Assembly: GCF_902806685.2 (NCBI RefSeq)
Contig: NC_048561.1
Span: forward strand, 4,711,157-4,775,156
From: Maniola hyperantus
Taxonomy: Eukaryota > Arthropoda > Insecta > Lepidoptera > Nymphalidae
Length of the DNA: 64,000 nt
Direction of reading: 5' to 3'
Shown here: piece after piece, positions 20,730 through 31,459 of the stretch
How the letters are laid out: the number at the start of each line of letters is the position of its first letter
Position numbering within the stretch: the first letter of the stretch is position 1
Position numbers and translations under genes: made by a program
The notes under the pieces: model-generated
What the model was told of the DNA's origin: nothing
Seen by the model: only the letters and a program-made list of their open reading frames with translations
Database searches by the model: none

Positions 20730-23140
20730 CTGCCAGACAGGCAGTTAGCCAACGGTAAGAATACCTAATATTTATGATCAACCTAAATCAAATTATATTA
20801 TAGTAGGTAGGTACTAGATGATGCCCGCCACTTCATCCACGTAAGGTTTTTAAAAATCCCGTGGGAACTCTGATTTTTCGGGATAAAAAGTAATCTATGT
20901 CTGTCTCCAAGATGCAAACAGTCTGTATCAAGCAGATGATGCTCTCAACTTAGTCTACGTGGATTTAGCAGACAGTCAGACACACTTTCACATTTATAAT
21001 AGGTATAAGTATAAGCATGAATTCAATTCAGTAAATTAATATAATTTTATTATTTTTCTACTTAGGTTCTACAGAAAGTATGGAATACCGGGAGTGGTGG
21101 GCTGTATAGATGGCAGTCATTTCAAAATAGTTGTTCCTCCAAAAGAAGAGGAACATTGGTATTATAGCCGCAAACACTATCATTCTTTAAACGTTCAGAT
21201 GGTAATTATAATATTATGGAGATATTTGTTATATTATTATTCATAGATGAACAATTAAACAATTTAAATGTTGTGTTTTCAGGTATGTGATGATGAATAC
21301 CGAATTTTAAGCGTTAATCCCAAGTTTGGAGGTGCAAATCACGATTCCTTCATATGGGAAAACAGTGATTTGAACACTTACATTCAATCTCTGCACCAGA
21401 ATGGAGAAGTGGTCTGGCTATTAGGTATGGTATCCACAAGTAAACTTTAAAAGATTTCAGTACCTAGGTACATTTATATTATATCAGTAGCATTATCTAA
21501 CATAGGTACATTTTTCATTCTAGGAGACTCTGGATATCCTCAACGCCCGTGGCTGATGACACCGATTTTAGATGCTACCCAGGGTTCACCAGAAGCCTAC
21601 TATAATGAGAAGCATATGAGAGCCCGGGTAGTCATCGAAAACACATTTTCAAGACTTAAAAATCGGTGGCGTTATCTTCACAAGGACAGAACTCTCCATT
21701 ACAGGCCACTAAAATGTTCACGCATTATTCTGGCGTGTTCTGTATTACATAATTTAATGATTAATTTTGGCATTGAGGACACAGAGGAAGACACGGGTAG
21801 GTGTTGTAATTTTAAGACAATAATCCATACTAAAATTATAAATGTGAAAGTGTGTCCGTCTGTCTGCTAACTTTTCACGGTCCAACAGTTTAACCGACGG
21901 ATGAAATTTATTACTGAGTTAGCTTACATCCCGGGGTAGGACATAGGCTACTCTTTATCCCGAAAAATTAAAGTTTCCATGGAATTTTTAAATCCACGCG
22001 GATAAAGTCGCGGGCATCATTTAGTTATAATATACATACAATAATAATACTGGATAAATTACCTTTGTAATGATGAGAGTAAAATTATTAAAATCGGTTC
22101 AGTTCATCGATTAGAACCAAATGAAGCTTTCCTCTTTATAGTACCTATTATTAGATTGAATCTTATCAATTTGCAATTTTCATTAAGGAACAAATTTAAT
22201 AAATTTATGAATTATTTCTAGGTCAGGAACTTCAAAACATGGAAGATGTATCTGGCCCAATTAGTTACTTGGAAAGAGAAGCTACTTCTGACTTAACACA
22301 TTGATGGACAGTAACGTCCACGGACGTTCAGATAGTAAATAATGATACGACAGAACGCCTGAAGACGTCAACGCCTGTACTCGTGTCACGGCAGTACGTC
22401 TGAGGGCGCTTGATTTTCAATACTTTTACAAGGAAGAACATGTTGTAGTGTCACCGCAAAAGTAATGCGGCTTTCCTACTGTCATCGTACATAGTTCTAC
22501 AACATGTCAAGTTACACACACATTGACAGAATTCCGGTACCCCTCTCCCCGCACAGTACGCTCGTGGGCGTCGTGTTTTCATACATTTAGTCACGTAGTG
22601 CGCGTCGGCGGGAGGATTAGTGTCACCTCATACTTTCGCGCGCAAATAACGGTTCGAGTGGTAAGTTATCAACGTATTTTTGTGTTTTTATTTATCGAAA
22701 CATTCAAATTCAATTCATGTAACTTACGTATAAGGTAATTGTGCTTCTAATATTAGTAGTTGCTTGTTTTGAATGCAGTTTTTTGGTATTGAAACAATAA
22801 TGAATTTATCTACAGATGGCGCCTGGAGATCCGTACGAAAGGGAACAAAAACGGTTGTTAGAATTGTTCAATGAAGTTGAAACTCCGGAATCTAGTGAAG
22901 ATCCATATGCTGATGATGGGGAATACGGGTCCGACAAGGACTACTATCCTTCAGGCGACGCCTATATGCGTTCTGTCACTCAACAACATTGTACATACAA
23001 CCGCATTGCCACTACGCCCATAGGCAATGTATGAGAATAAGAAGTGTCATTTAGGAAGAAATTCTTAACTTGTACTGTCCACCAACGTGTTAATTAGAGG
23101 TAGAATATTGAGAGACCAATTAGTTAGAAGGTTGCAATAG
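20730..23140 (+). CDS. PIF/Harbinger transposase (DDE_Tnp_4), spliced, interrupted by piggyBac
   Basis: Exons are 20730-20754, 21066-21201, 21283-21424, 21524-21796 and 22222-22296 continuing at 23094-23140 beyond the piggyBac insert; donors and acceptors fit GT/AG and keep frame. Protein landmarks are R-F-Y-R-K-Y-G-I-P-G, G-C-I-D-G-S-H-F (first D), F-G-G-A-N-H-D-S, G-D-S-G-Y-P-Q-R-P (second D) and E-N-T-F-S-R-L-K-N-R-W-R (third acidic residue). This is the RNase-H-like transposase that cuts the element's ends. The N-terminal exon is missing on this strand (see 20267-20428). As the sequence stands it would end at a TGA at 22302-22304 inside the insert. Its partner gene is the Myb-like gene at 23707-28841. 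Confidence 0.8.
20814..21010 (-). mobile_element. Helitron-like repeat (Lep1-like), minus orientation
   Basis: CTAG (20814-20817) and gatgcccgccac mark its 3' end, and cacatttataata near 20992 its 5' part. It lies between two transposase exons of the Harbinger. Confidence 0.55.
21824..22024 (+). mobile_element. Helitron-like repeat (Lep1-like) in a Harbinger intron
   Basis: Starts tccatactaaaattataaatg and ends gcgggcatcatttag|t. It lies wholly within the last intron (21797-22221) of the Harbinger transposase, so it could be removed by splicing. Confidence 0.6.
22293..23093 (+). mobile_element. Non-autonomous piggyBac-type element at TTAA
   Basis: TTAA occurs at both ends (22293-22296 and 23090-23093). 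The inverted ends match for about 17 bases (C-A-C-A/G-T-T-G-A/G-T-G-G-A-C-A-G-T-A). The element is about 0.8 kb and keeps the 5' region and first coding part of a piggyBac transposase, then jumps to the 3' end. TTAA specificity is the hallmark of the superfamily. Deleting the element with one TTAA restores an open frame in the Harbinger exon to TAG at 23138-23140, which independently confirms the boundaries. Confidence 0.85.
22816..23034 (+). pseudogene. N-terminal remnant of a piggyBac transposase
   Basis: An ATG directly after a splice acceptor (TTATCTACAG, ending at 22815) opens 72 codons. The acidic start (L-L-E-L-F-N-E-V-E-T-P-E-S-S-E-D) resembles the N-terminal leader of piggyBac transposases. 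A matching donor (GAGTG|GTAAGT) is near 22660, giving a leader intron. The DDE core is deleted. The piggyBac piece at 62870-63415 is the other half of a similar protein but is not linked to this one. Confidence 0.55.
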
Positions 23141-23706
23141 TGAATAAATTTTTATTTCTGACATAAAGATCTTCACATATTGGAAACATAGACTTGACGG
23201 CGGTGCCTAGAATGTGCGTTGATAGATAGTCAGCCAGACAAGTCTTTTTATGTATAGTATTGTATAGATTACCATTAGCTACCTTATACCTACCTTCCAC
23301 TTATGTACTGATTTATTTTATTGTATAAATGTAAATAATTTTATTGTTAAGTATTTTAATATGTTAATAAATAAAATTGATTTAAATTAGATAAAACCGT
23401 TCTTTTATTAAATAATAATTCTTAAATTGTATTACAAACCAGGTGCTTTAACTGCCTATTTAACTAATTGAAAATATAGTCTTTTTCACATAGCATTGCT
23501 AGCATGGCATTTTTTGGCTGATTTAATAGCAAAATTACATATTCTGTCTATGAATGCATGCTATATAAAGCCAAAGAGTATACAAACATGTAAATAAATC
23601 ATGTGAAACGTATATAATTTTCTATGACACTGTTAAATACCACATTACCCATGCTAATCTAATCTAACAAACTAATTAATCTTATAAATTAAATAACTAA
23701 TCTAAA
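23141..23706. other. AT-rich 3' region between convergent Harbinger genes
   Basis: Contains AATAAA-type signals on plus (23142, 23367) after the transposase; the Myb-like gene ends at 23707 on the other strand. Nothing else is recognised. Confidence 0.5.
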
Positions 23707-26700
23707 CTAATCTTTACAATACTTAGTTGCTATCTTATCTAATATGTCTAGAGCTCTTAATCCTACTGCTTGCCACTGCGTCTGAACCTGCACTTCCATC
23801 TCCCTGATCCTATTTTGCTCTCTTCTCAAGTCCATGTAGTCCCTATGCTGTTCTATTTTAAATTTTCTCCAAAATTCTTCTGCTTGGAGGAAATGTTCGG
23901 CTGCCTGCTGTGTGTGTGCTGGCCTCACTCTTTTTCGTTGCGATCCTCGAGCTTGTGTTGGTCTTCCTCGGCGAGGTGTAGTTTGCCCGGATAGAGCAGG
24001 CTCGAGTCGCCGAGCAGTTGAGGGCCTAGTTGGAGTGCGCATGCCCGGATCTGCAAAAATATGTTATAAAAGTCATTATAGTAATGAAATTATTAAAAAA
24101 TTTATATATTCACGTATCTTTAAAGATCCAATCTATTTCACCTTCCACTTGTGACTCCGCAAATGTAAAAAGCGGAGTTGCAGGCCTTGTCTGAGGTGGT
24201 ACCGCTGCAGCTGGGGCAGTGTAGGATGTTGATGGCCCTGCAGTCTCATTCCAAGGTTGAGATCCTTATCCTTATCCTTTCTTTGCTTGAGTACAGTTAC
24301 AAATGGTGGTATAATATAATAACAAACAATATATTATAACATGTAATTTGTGATAATGACTTATTTTTAATTTATGGTAGTGATTTCTATTATTTATATA
24401 GAAAAATACTAGACGATACCCGCAACTACGTCCACGTTGATTTAAATTTTTAAAAAATCCTGTGGGCACTCTTTGATTTTCTGGGATAACAAATAAGCCT
24501 TAGTCCGGCAAAGGCCACGTGATGCAAGCTATCTCTGTACCAAATTTTATTAAAATTCGTTTAACGGATGAACTGTAAGATAGACAGACATACGGACACA
24601 CACTTTCGCATTTATAATATAAGTATGGATGTCTCACCATGAACTTCTTCCTCTATAAAGCCCAGAGGCGGAGAACACATAGCTCTTCTCTGTGATGGTA
24701 GCTCTGGTGAGGCAATATTAGTAATTAATACCTCTGGTGTAAGTGGAACTGCAAAATAAAATAAAATAAACACAATATGACGATACTGTTTATTACTGAT
24801 ATGCTGAAATTCCACAACCACAACTTACTTTCTACGAATTGTGAGAGCAAAGATGGAGTGCCTTGCTCAACCATCATAGAGTCTGGCTCATTATGAATCC
24901 CCTGTAAGAAAATACAATTTGAGACATTAAAGCGTCAAAACAAATAAAAATCTGTTTAAGAATCGTACATATTTATATACAATTTGGTATAGTAATCTTG
25001 TTTTGAAAGTTGAAAATACTAATTATTGTTCAAGAACGCTTTTTTAATGATGTAAACACAATTTTTTTTAGATTTTTTCCTTTAATTTTGCTATAGAACA
25101 TACCTACCTGCTAAATTTCATGATTCTAGGTAAACGGGAAGTACCCTATAGGTTTCTTGACAGACAAGGCAGACAGATGGACAGGCGGACAACAAAGTGA
25201 TCCTATAAAGGTGCTTTTTACTTTTGTAGTACGGAACCCTAATAATATACCAGCGATTAGTATAAGTAAAGAAATTTAAACCTGTGACAACCCAGCCCAG
25301 CGTTGCCACATCTACGTCTTTTTACGTAGATCTACTAACTTTAGGCCTTTCTTGCAAACCTACGAACTTCAGTCCCAAAATCTACGTATTTTTTATTAAA
25401 TTGTACAAATTTGTAATCAAACAAAGTTTTTTTCATTCATGAAAAAAGTTATTAAAAAAAGTTCCCTTTTACACAGTCACATCAATAGAGGTGAGACGGA
25501 TGACTGTGTAAAATGGAACGTTTGCTTAATGCTTTACAGAAACTGTCACTAGTGTCACTGCCAGTAACATAACCTATAATATATTTCGTTGTGTTATTGG
25601 TCTGTGCTGTCCTGTGTTACTGTTTCCTGTTTCGCTTTCGATTCAAATTCAAACGGATTTGAAGCTGTTGTTTTGTATAGTGATTTAATTTTCATGTTTC
25701 ATGTTGATTTGATTTCTAAATATGGAAATAAGCAGTGACAGTGATGAAGAGCGGAATGTTGCTACTCGTACTCCCACTAAAAAACCACGGAAAATGCATT
25801 ACGATCAAAAATATAATAAGTCGTGGGAAAAGGACAAAAAATATTCGGGGTGGGTTAGAAAAAGCATCAAAGGGGAATGCTATTTTTATTGTGTATCATG
25901 TAAATCTGACTTGAAATGTGGTGGAGGTAAAAGGGTTCTAGACAAACATGCAGACTCTACGAAACATAAGTTTAATATTAAAGGTGCTGGTGGTGTGGTT
26001 TTAATATTTACTTGCTTTTCTAATAAAGTGTAAGAATGAAATAGGTAGATTATGTAAATATTCCTTTGCTTGTTTCCTTATTCATTATTGTGAATAGTGA
26101 GTGTCAAGGAGGGTTATTATGGTTTCAGTTTCAGTATTGTTTTTTCTACAGCCTACCTGCATGACAAAATAATGTGCAGTCATGTGTATTGATGCGTTTA
26201 TTTTCACTTTCAGGTGCAGTACATCAACTAACTATTACTTCAATGTTACCCGAGTCTGCATCAAAGTCATTCACAGATAAAATTAAGTATGGAGAAATTA
26301 AGCTGGCATGTTTCTTAGCAGAGCACAATCTACCATTTAGTTTAGCAGCAGATCTGAAGAACCTTATCCAATCAATTGCCCCAGATTCAAAGATTACACC
26401 CGAATTAACTTTTGGAAGAACAAAGGCAAATGCTATCGTTACAAATGTAACTGGTAAAGTTGCAGAAAACCAATTGATTGAATTGTTACAAAACAATAAG
26501 TTTTCACTAATAGTTGATGAGAGCACAGACAGATCAACTACTAAACATTTGGCACTTATTGTAAGAACTGCTGTTGATTTTCATGTTGAAGATAGTTTCC
26601 TTTGTCTAATACCAGTTGTTGATGGCACTGCTACAGCCTTACACACTGCATGTACAAAATATTTTGATGAGAAGAATATTCCATACAAGGAAAACATGGT

Positions 26701-28841
26701 TGGATTTGCAGCGGACGGAACTAACTCAATGTTCGGTCAACATCATTCTCTGTCCACATTGTTTGCAAAAGATATTCCAAATCTTTTTCTAATGAAATGC
26801 ATATGTCACTCTTTTCACCTTTGTGCCTCATATGCTTGCAAAAAATTACCTCGAGGTGTGGAAGACTTTGCTCGAGATGTATATAACTACATACAGAATA
26901 GTCCAAAACGCATTGGAGACTACAAAGAGTTTCAATATTTTGTTAATGTTAAACCATACAAACTATTACACCCAGCCCAAACAAGGTGGCTGTCTTTGTT
27001 ACAAGTTGTGAAAAGGCTTCTAGAACAACTACCAGCATTAAAACTTTATTTTCAAAGTGCTGTGCTTACTGACAGATTGCTTGCAGCTCAATCAATCCTC
27101 GATAAATGTTTGGAACCAACCACAGAATTATATTTAGAATTTTTAAATTTTGTGTTGCCATACTTCAATAATTTAAACAAAGAAATGCAATGTGAAAGCC
27201 CAAAACTCTACTTGCTATATGAAAAAGTTTTTACAACCTACAAGACTATACTGGAATGTTTTGTGAAGCCACAATATTTGGAATTAACTGAACAGGAAAA
27301 AATAAGCTGTCATGACAAAGCTTTAGCATTAGAAACAAAAATATTGAATATTGATTTTGCAAAAACTGAAAACCATTTATCCCTGGAAGACTTGTACTTA
27401 GGAGGCAATGTTACTGCTTTAATTATTCAGAACAGAAATAGTTTTCAACCAGATAAAATAAAACATTTCAGACATAAATGTCTTGAATTTTACATTGAAA
27501 GTCTAAATCAAATAAAAAATCGCTTCCCCTTTGAAGATGAGCACAGACAAAGGCTGAAGAACTTAAGGTTTATAAACCCTGACACATTGCTGGACCTAAA
27601 TTTAAAACGTTTTGTACCATCTATAGCTCATTTGGGGCAAATGTTTCCAGGTAATATTTTTATTTAACTTCAAATATTTTATTTATGAGTTGAGTGTATG
27701 TGCTTTACTCAGTTTTCATTTTATTATCTCTATTTTCAGGATTATGTCCAACAGATCTGACGGAATTAGACAGGGAATGGAGGACTCTAAGAAACACAAA
27801 TATTCCATTTCAAGAGGAACAGCTAATTAAAGCAGACGAGTTTTGGCGTCATATTTCAAAAATAAAAAATAGCGATTCATCTCGAATGTTTCCTTTAGTG
27901 GCCCAATTTGCACAAAATTTATTAACATTGCCACACAGCAGCGCCAATGTGGAGCGGCTGTTTTCTGCAATAAACCTAATGAAAACAAACATTCGTAATA
28001 GACTTTCGACTGAAACGCTTAGTGGCCTACTATATACAAAAAGTTTTATTAAAAAAAACAGTGAACCTTCACAAGAGCACTTGAAATTATTTAACAAATA
28101 TATGTATAAATTTAATTTGCCTGAAGCTGAAATCGATAACATTGAATAAATTGTATAACAAAACACTCGTTTTATTTAGTTTTTGGCTATCCTTCTCTCT
28201 TCATTTTTTTTCAGAATTAAAGTACGTAGATCTACGAACTTTTGATCCGAAATTTTTACTAAATCTACGTCTTTTTTTAATGTGGTCTACGTCTTTTTCA
28301 AAATCCGAGTTGGCAACACTGACCCAGCCTCTTCCACTGCCAAGCCCGTCGCTACTTGCACACCGATCAGATTTAGAACTCTTTGTTCTAAATCTGTTAG
28401 TTTGCAGTAAGTAGCAGCACCACCACCAGTACCAGTAGCTGATCTATGCAGACGAGCAGCTTTTTTCTTGGTATTATTTTTGAAATCACTCCACACCTTA
28501 ATCAAGCATAAAGAAGCAAACATTTTATAAATTAGTGACCACAACCTCAAAATAGGTGAACATAAAATATACATTTTACTAACTTTTTTCCATTTCTCAG
28601 GAGTTTTAGTGTCACCACTGCCATCACTATTCAGTAGCACAGCCAGTTCCTCCCACTTACTAAGAGTAGAGATTCTGCCTCTTGCATTGGAGGATGGCTT
28701 GCTAAGGTCTCCATGCCTAAAAAGCAATAAACTCGTTTCAAAGTTCACCCACTTATAAAATAAAAACAGAAATAACTTTAATTCCACTTACTGCTCCATG
28801 AATGTTACCATCAAATCAAATTGCGAAGGACTCGTCTTCAT
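23707..28841 (-). CDS. Harbinger accessory Myb/SANT-like protein, seven exons, split by hAT
   Basis: Minus-strand exons are 28841-28792, 28716-28584, 28496-28322 (hAT insert) resuming 25289-25282, 24901-24829, 24748-24638, 24264-24142 and 24050-23707. Every junction has a GT donor and AG acceptor. With the hAT and one target copy removed the lengths sum to 339 codons without a stop. Early exons hold a Myb/SANT-like trihelix with spaced tryptophans (S-K-W-E-E-L, P-E-K-W-K-K, V-W-S-D-F-K-N). The last exon holds an arginine-rich region (T-P-R-R-G-R-P-T) and a coiled-coil-like helix (E-F-W-R-K-F-K-I-E-Q-H). In the Harbinger superfamily such a protein binds the element ends and brings the transposase to the nucleus. 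The hAT insertion in exon 3 should disable it. Confidence 0.8.
24409..24629 (-). mobile_element. Helitron-like repeat (Lep1-like), complete ends, in a Myb-gene intron
   Basis: Minus-strand reading starts TCCATACTTATATT (24629 downward) and ends GTATCGTCTAG at 24409, between an A and a T as expected for Helitrons. It lies in the intron between the Myb-like exons 24638-24748 and 24142-24264. Confidence 0.65.
25118..25255. repeat. Dispersed lepidopteran repeat fragment
   Basis: Contains gacagacaaggcagacag, caacaaagtgatcctataaa and gtacggaaccctaa, phrases found in many moth and butterfly genomes. It lies in an intron of the Myb-like gene. Confidence 0.5.
25298..28321 (+). mobile_element. hAT transposon, 3024 bp, perfect 8-bp target duplication
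   Basis: ACCCAGCC flanks both sides (25290-25297 and 28322-28329). Ends are CAGCGTTGCCA and, reversed, CAGTGTTGCCA. The motif CTACGTCTTT recurs just inside both ends, likely transposase-binding subterminal repeats. The intact length, exact duplication and complete transposase frame make this the best candidate for a recently active DNA transposon here. It inserted into exon 3 of the Harbinger Myb-like gene. Confidence 0.9.
25722..28149 (+). CDS. hAT transposase, three exons, 702 residues
   Basis: Exons are 25722-25983, 26214-27650 and 27740-28149; introns begin GT and end AG and the joined frame is 703 codons including stop, with no interruption. An N-terminal zinc-finger-like part (Y-C-V-S-C ... 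H-A-D-S-T-K-H) is followed by the RNase-H-like core with its catalytic acidic residues in D-E-S-T-D-R-S and G-F-A-A-D-G, a W motif (T-R-W-L-S-L), and the C-terminal hAT dimerisation region (L-P-H-S-S-A-N-V-E-R-L-F-S). The donor of exon 1 has an alternative 6 nt downstream that also keeps frame. The enzyme excises the element through hairpinned flanks and makes 8-bp duplications on insertion, as seen. It looks complete; activity is untested. Confidence 0.88.
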
Positions 28842-29190
28842 TTTTCTGGTATTTATTATTTTTATAATTTTAAAACAACACCTAATTTAATCGCACAACC
28901 GCCGACCGCGTAAACATAAACAAACGATATTACCACCTTAATTTTGATAGACAGCTGCTTCCATACAATCACTTCATAGAAATTTCATTCTGAATTTGGT
29001 TGGTTTATATCACGACGCCAACATTACAAAAATAATAAACGCCATTCACGGTGAGTACACGCGTATGGGCTGGTTAGCTTCGGTGGTAACTCACACTCGC
29101 TTGCTCGCGATTCTCGATGCGTTTGAGGTTAGCTCGATTAACGCAGTAGTGAAGTCATTCGAATAATTTTGTGGAACTCCCACTCGGCAC
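28842..29190. other. Flank between Harbinger Myb gene and LINE family B
   Basis: Expected to hold the promoter of the Myb-like gene and the right end of the Harbinger element. I could not identify a terminal inverted repeat or target duplication by eye. Confidence 0.4.
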
Positions 29191-29409
29191 ACAGGTTCCG
29201 TGAGTACACTAGGCTAAGCGCAGCATAGGTCCACACCCCCGTCACCCAAGGGCGGGGAATCACATTAGGGTCACACCTTAGGTACTCACCTCCCTGCGTA
29301 GGCAGGGGGGACCTTTTGAGCCACCGGGTCCACTATGGGCCCCAACCAACCCGCTCCCGGGCCCCATTAGGGCCCGGAGTTCCCCCAGACCTTCTATAAA
29401 GACGTCGAC

Positions 29410-30961
29410 ATGAGTGCTCTCATCGCCGACCTCGCGACCCGAGACCCTAACTACCTTAAAAAATTTAAGGTACATCCGAGTCGGACGCCTACGCGCTTCG
29501 ACCGTCCCCCGGCATCTCCTCCCTCGGCCACGGCCATGGAGGACGATACCCCGACCGTGACACCGACCGACATTAAGGAGCCTCACTCCAAAACCCCAGC
29601 CAGGCCTTCAGCCCAAAAACCGATCCCGACCAAGGAGCCTCACTCCGAAACGTCCCCAGCCTCCTCTGAAACAGAGGAATTCACGACGGTGCAGACGAAG
29701 GCCCAGAAGCGAAAGCTGAAGGCCTCTAAGTCCCACGTAAACCCACCTAAAAAGGTGGGCGTTGCAGCCCAAGGCAGAGCCCGGTACCCAACCCACAACC
29801 TCCCAAGCGACCCCCGAGGAGGAGTCGGAAGACTCCCCCATGGAGGAACCGCCAAGGGAAAAAGTCCCTCCTCTCTTCATCAGAGAGAAACTCAGCTGGC
29901 AGCGTATCCTGCCATTATTAGACCAGCAGGGTATCTCCTTCGCGAGTGCCCGCTCGACCGCTGTAGGCATTAAAGTTCAATGCCCAACTTCAGGCGACCA
30001 TCGCCTTCTTACTAAGACTCTCCGCCAAGAGAATGTAGGGTTCCATACCTACGCTCTTCCCGACGAACGCGTTCTACGCGTAGTTATCCGCGGCCTTCCG
30101 AAAGAGCTTAACACCGACCACGTCATAAAGACAGACCTCCTTTCCCAGGAGCTGCCAGTCCTAGAAGTTCACAGGATGTACCATCCTAGAACCAAAGCTC
30201 CCTACGAGATGGTGCTCGTAACCCTCGAACTTACCCCCGCGGGTAAGAAAATCAACAATATCACATCGGTGTGTCGCCTCACGGGTCTTAAAATAGAGCC
30301 CCTCCGTAACCGCGGCATCCTGCCGGCCGGCCAGTGCCATCGCTGCCAGATGTACGGCCATTCCGCAAGGAATTGTTTCGCCCACCCTAGGTGCGTTTAG
30401 TGCCTAGGGGACCACGGCACCTCCGACTGCCCCAGGAAGCAACCAACCGAGGAGCCCCCGAGCTGCGTTCTTTGCAGGTCTCAAGGGCATACCGCGAACT
30501 ATCGCGGATGCCCTAAAGCCCCCAAGGAGCAAAAGCGAAGGGTCAAACCGGCCGGCCGCATATCTGCTGCAGCTCCCCAACCCGCCCAGAAATTCGTCCC
30601 TGCGCCGGCTCCGGCCACCAACGCATGGGAAAAACCCCTTCCCAGGGCTAACCCCCCTGCGCCCAAGCCCACCCAGGCACCCCCGGCCAAGCCCGCCCAA
30701 CCAGCCCCGACCAAGCCCGCCCAACCAGCCCCGACTAAGGCTTCCGCGCCTACGTCTAAGCTCCAGCCCTAGCCAGAGCAACCTCTCCAGACATCCGCAG
30801 TGACTAACGCTGCAGATAATCTTGGGTTAATTCAAACTGTCCTCGCCTCCATTAATATAGTGGAGATGGAAGTTTTTGGACCGGACCTTCAGAAAGGATC
30901 CCGCCTCAGCGATTTCCCAACACTTGGGCCTTCTTATTTCGATTAACAATCTCAATAAAAC
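29410..30961 (+). pseudogene. ORF1 of Jockey family B copy 1 (decayed)
   Basis: ATG 29410 opens the nucleic-acid-binding ORF1 protein. It shows a conserved region before zinc knuckles (R-E-K-L-S-W-Q-R-I-L-P-L-L-D, then G-I-K-V-Q-C-P) and CCHC knuckles (C-H-R-C-Q-M-Y-G-H-S-A-R-N-C and C-V-L-C-R-S-Q-G-H-T-A-N), followed by a proline/alanine-rich tail. Compared with 44002-45405 it has a frameshift near 29770, a TAG at 30398-30400 and another at about 30769. ORF1 proteins of this type coat element RNA. Confidence 0.8.
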
Positions 30962-30966
30962 CTATA

Positions 30967-31146
30967 ATGGATAGTACGACCAAAGGTAGATTGAAACCCC
31001 ATTCCTCAGTTGTCGCGTTCTACAACGCGAACGGCCTTATCGACCAAATGGACGAAGTCCGCGAATTTGTATGTGCACATCAAACCGACATTCTCCTAGT
31101 GCAAGAGACCTTCTTGAAACCCAGTAGAAGTAATCCTAGAATTGCC
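30967..31146 (+). pseudogene. ORF2 start of Jockey family B copy 1 (truncated)
   Basis: The first 60 codons of the endonuclease (F-Y-N-A-N-G-L, L-V-Q-E-T-F-L-K-P) match the copy at 45398; homology stops at 31146 where foreign sequence begins. Confidence 0.8.
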
Positions 31147-31459
31147 TCACGGCGGGAGCAGTATACCGGACGATACTGCCAGCTTGCCTTCATTGGCTGT
31201 TAGTCTGGAACAGTCCGACCGCGCCAGTACGGTGCACGTGAGGTGGTGGCCTCCTGGAGGGCCCGCACTAGGTTAGTCGAGCGTTCCTCTCGCTACCTGC
31301 GCACACCAACCGCGTGTTACTCTCTGCTGGGTGGTTCCTACCCCTACCCACTCCTCACTTTCCATCCCTGGGAGAGCGTGTCCCTCGGGACCACTCAAAA
31401 GGTCTGATAGGGCATTAGGGTCGATAGGGAGGTAGGGAGGTAGGGAAAGAAGACCAAAG

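Larger units (their letters stand above)
29191..31146 (+). mobile_element. Jockey-clade LINE, family B copy 1 (3'-truncated)
   Basis: Homologous to the copies at 43487 and 48542 from ggttccgtgagtac onward, so it lacks about 200 bp of the 5' end. It stops at 31146, about 60 codons into ORF2, where the BEL/Pao leader begins. It carries several disabling changes. Confidence 0.8.

Noticed and set aside
29278..30781. Minus-strand glycine-rich ORFs opposite LINE ORF1
   Set aside because: Antisense of the proline/alanine-rich ORF1; the same shadow appears opposite copies 2 and 3.
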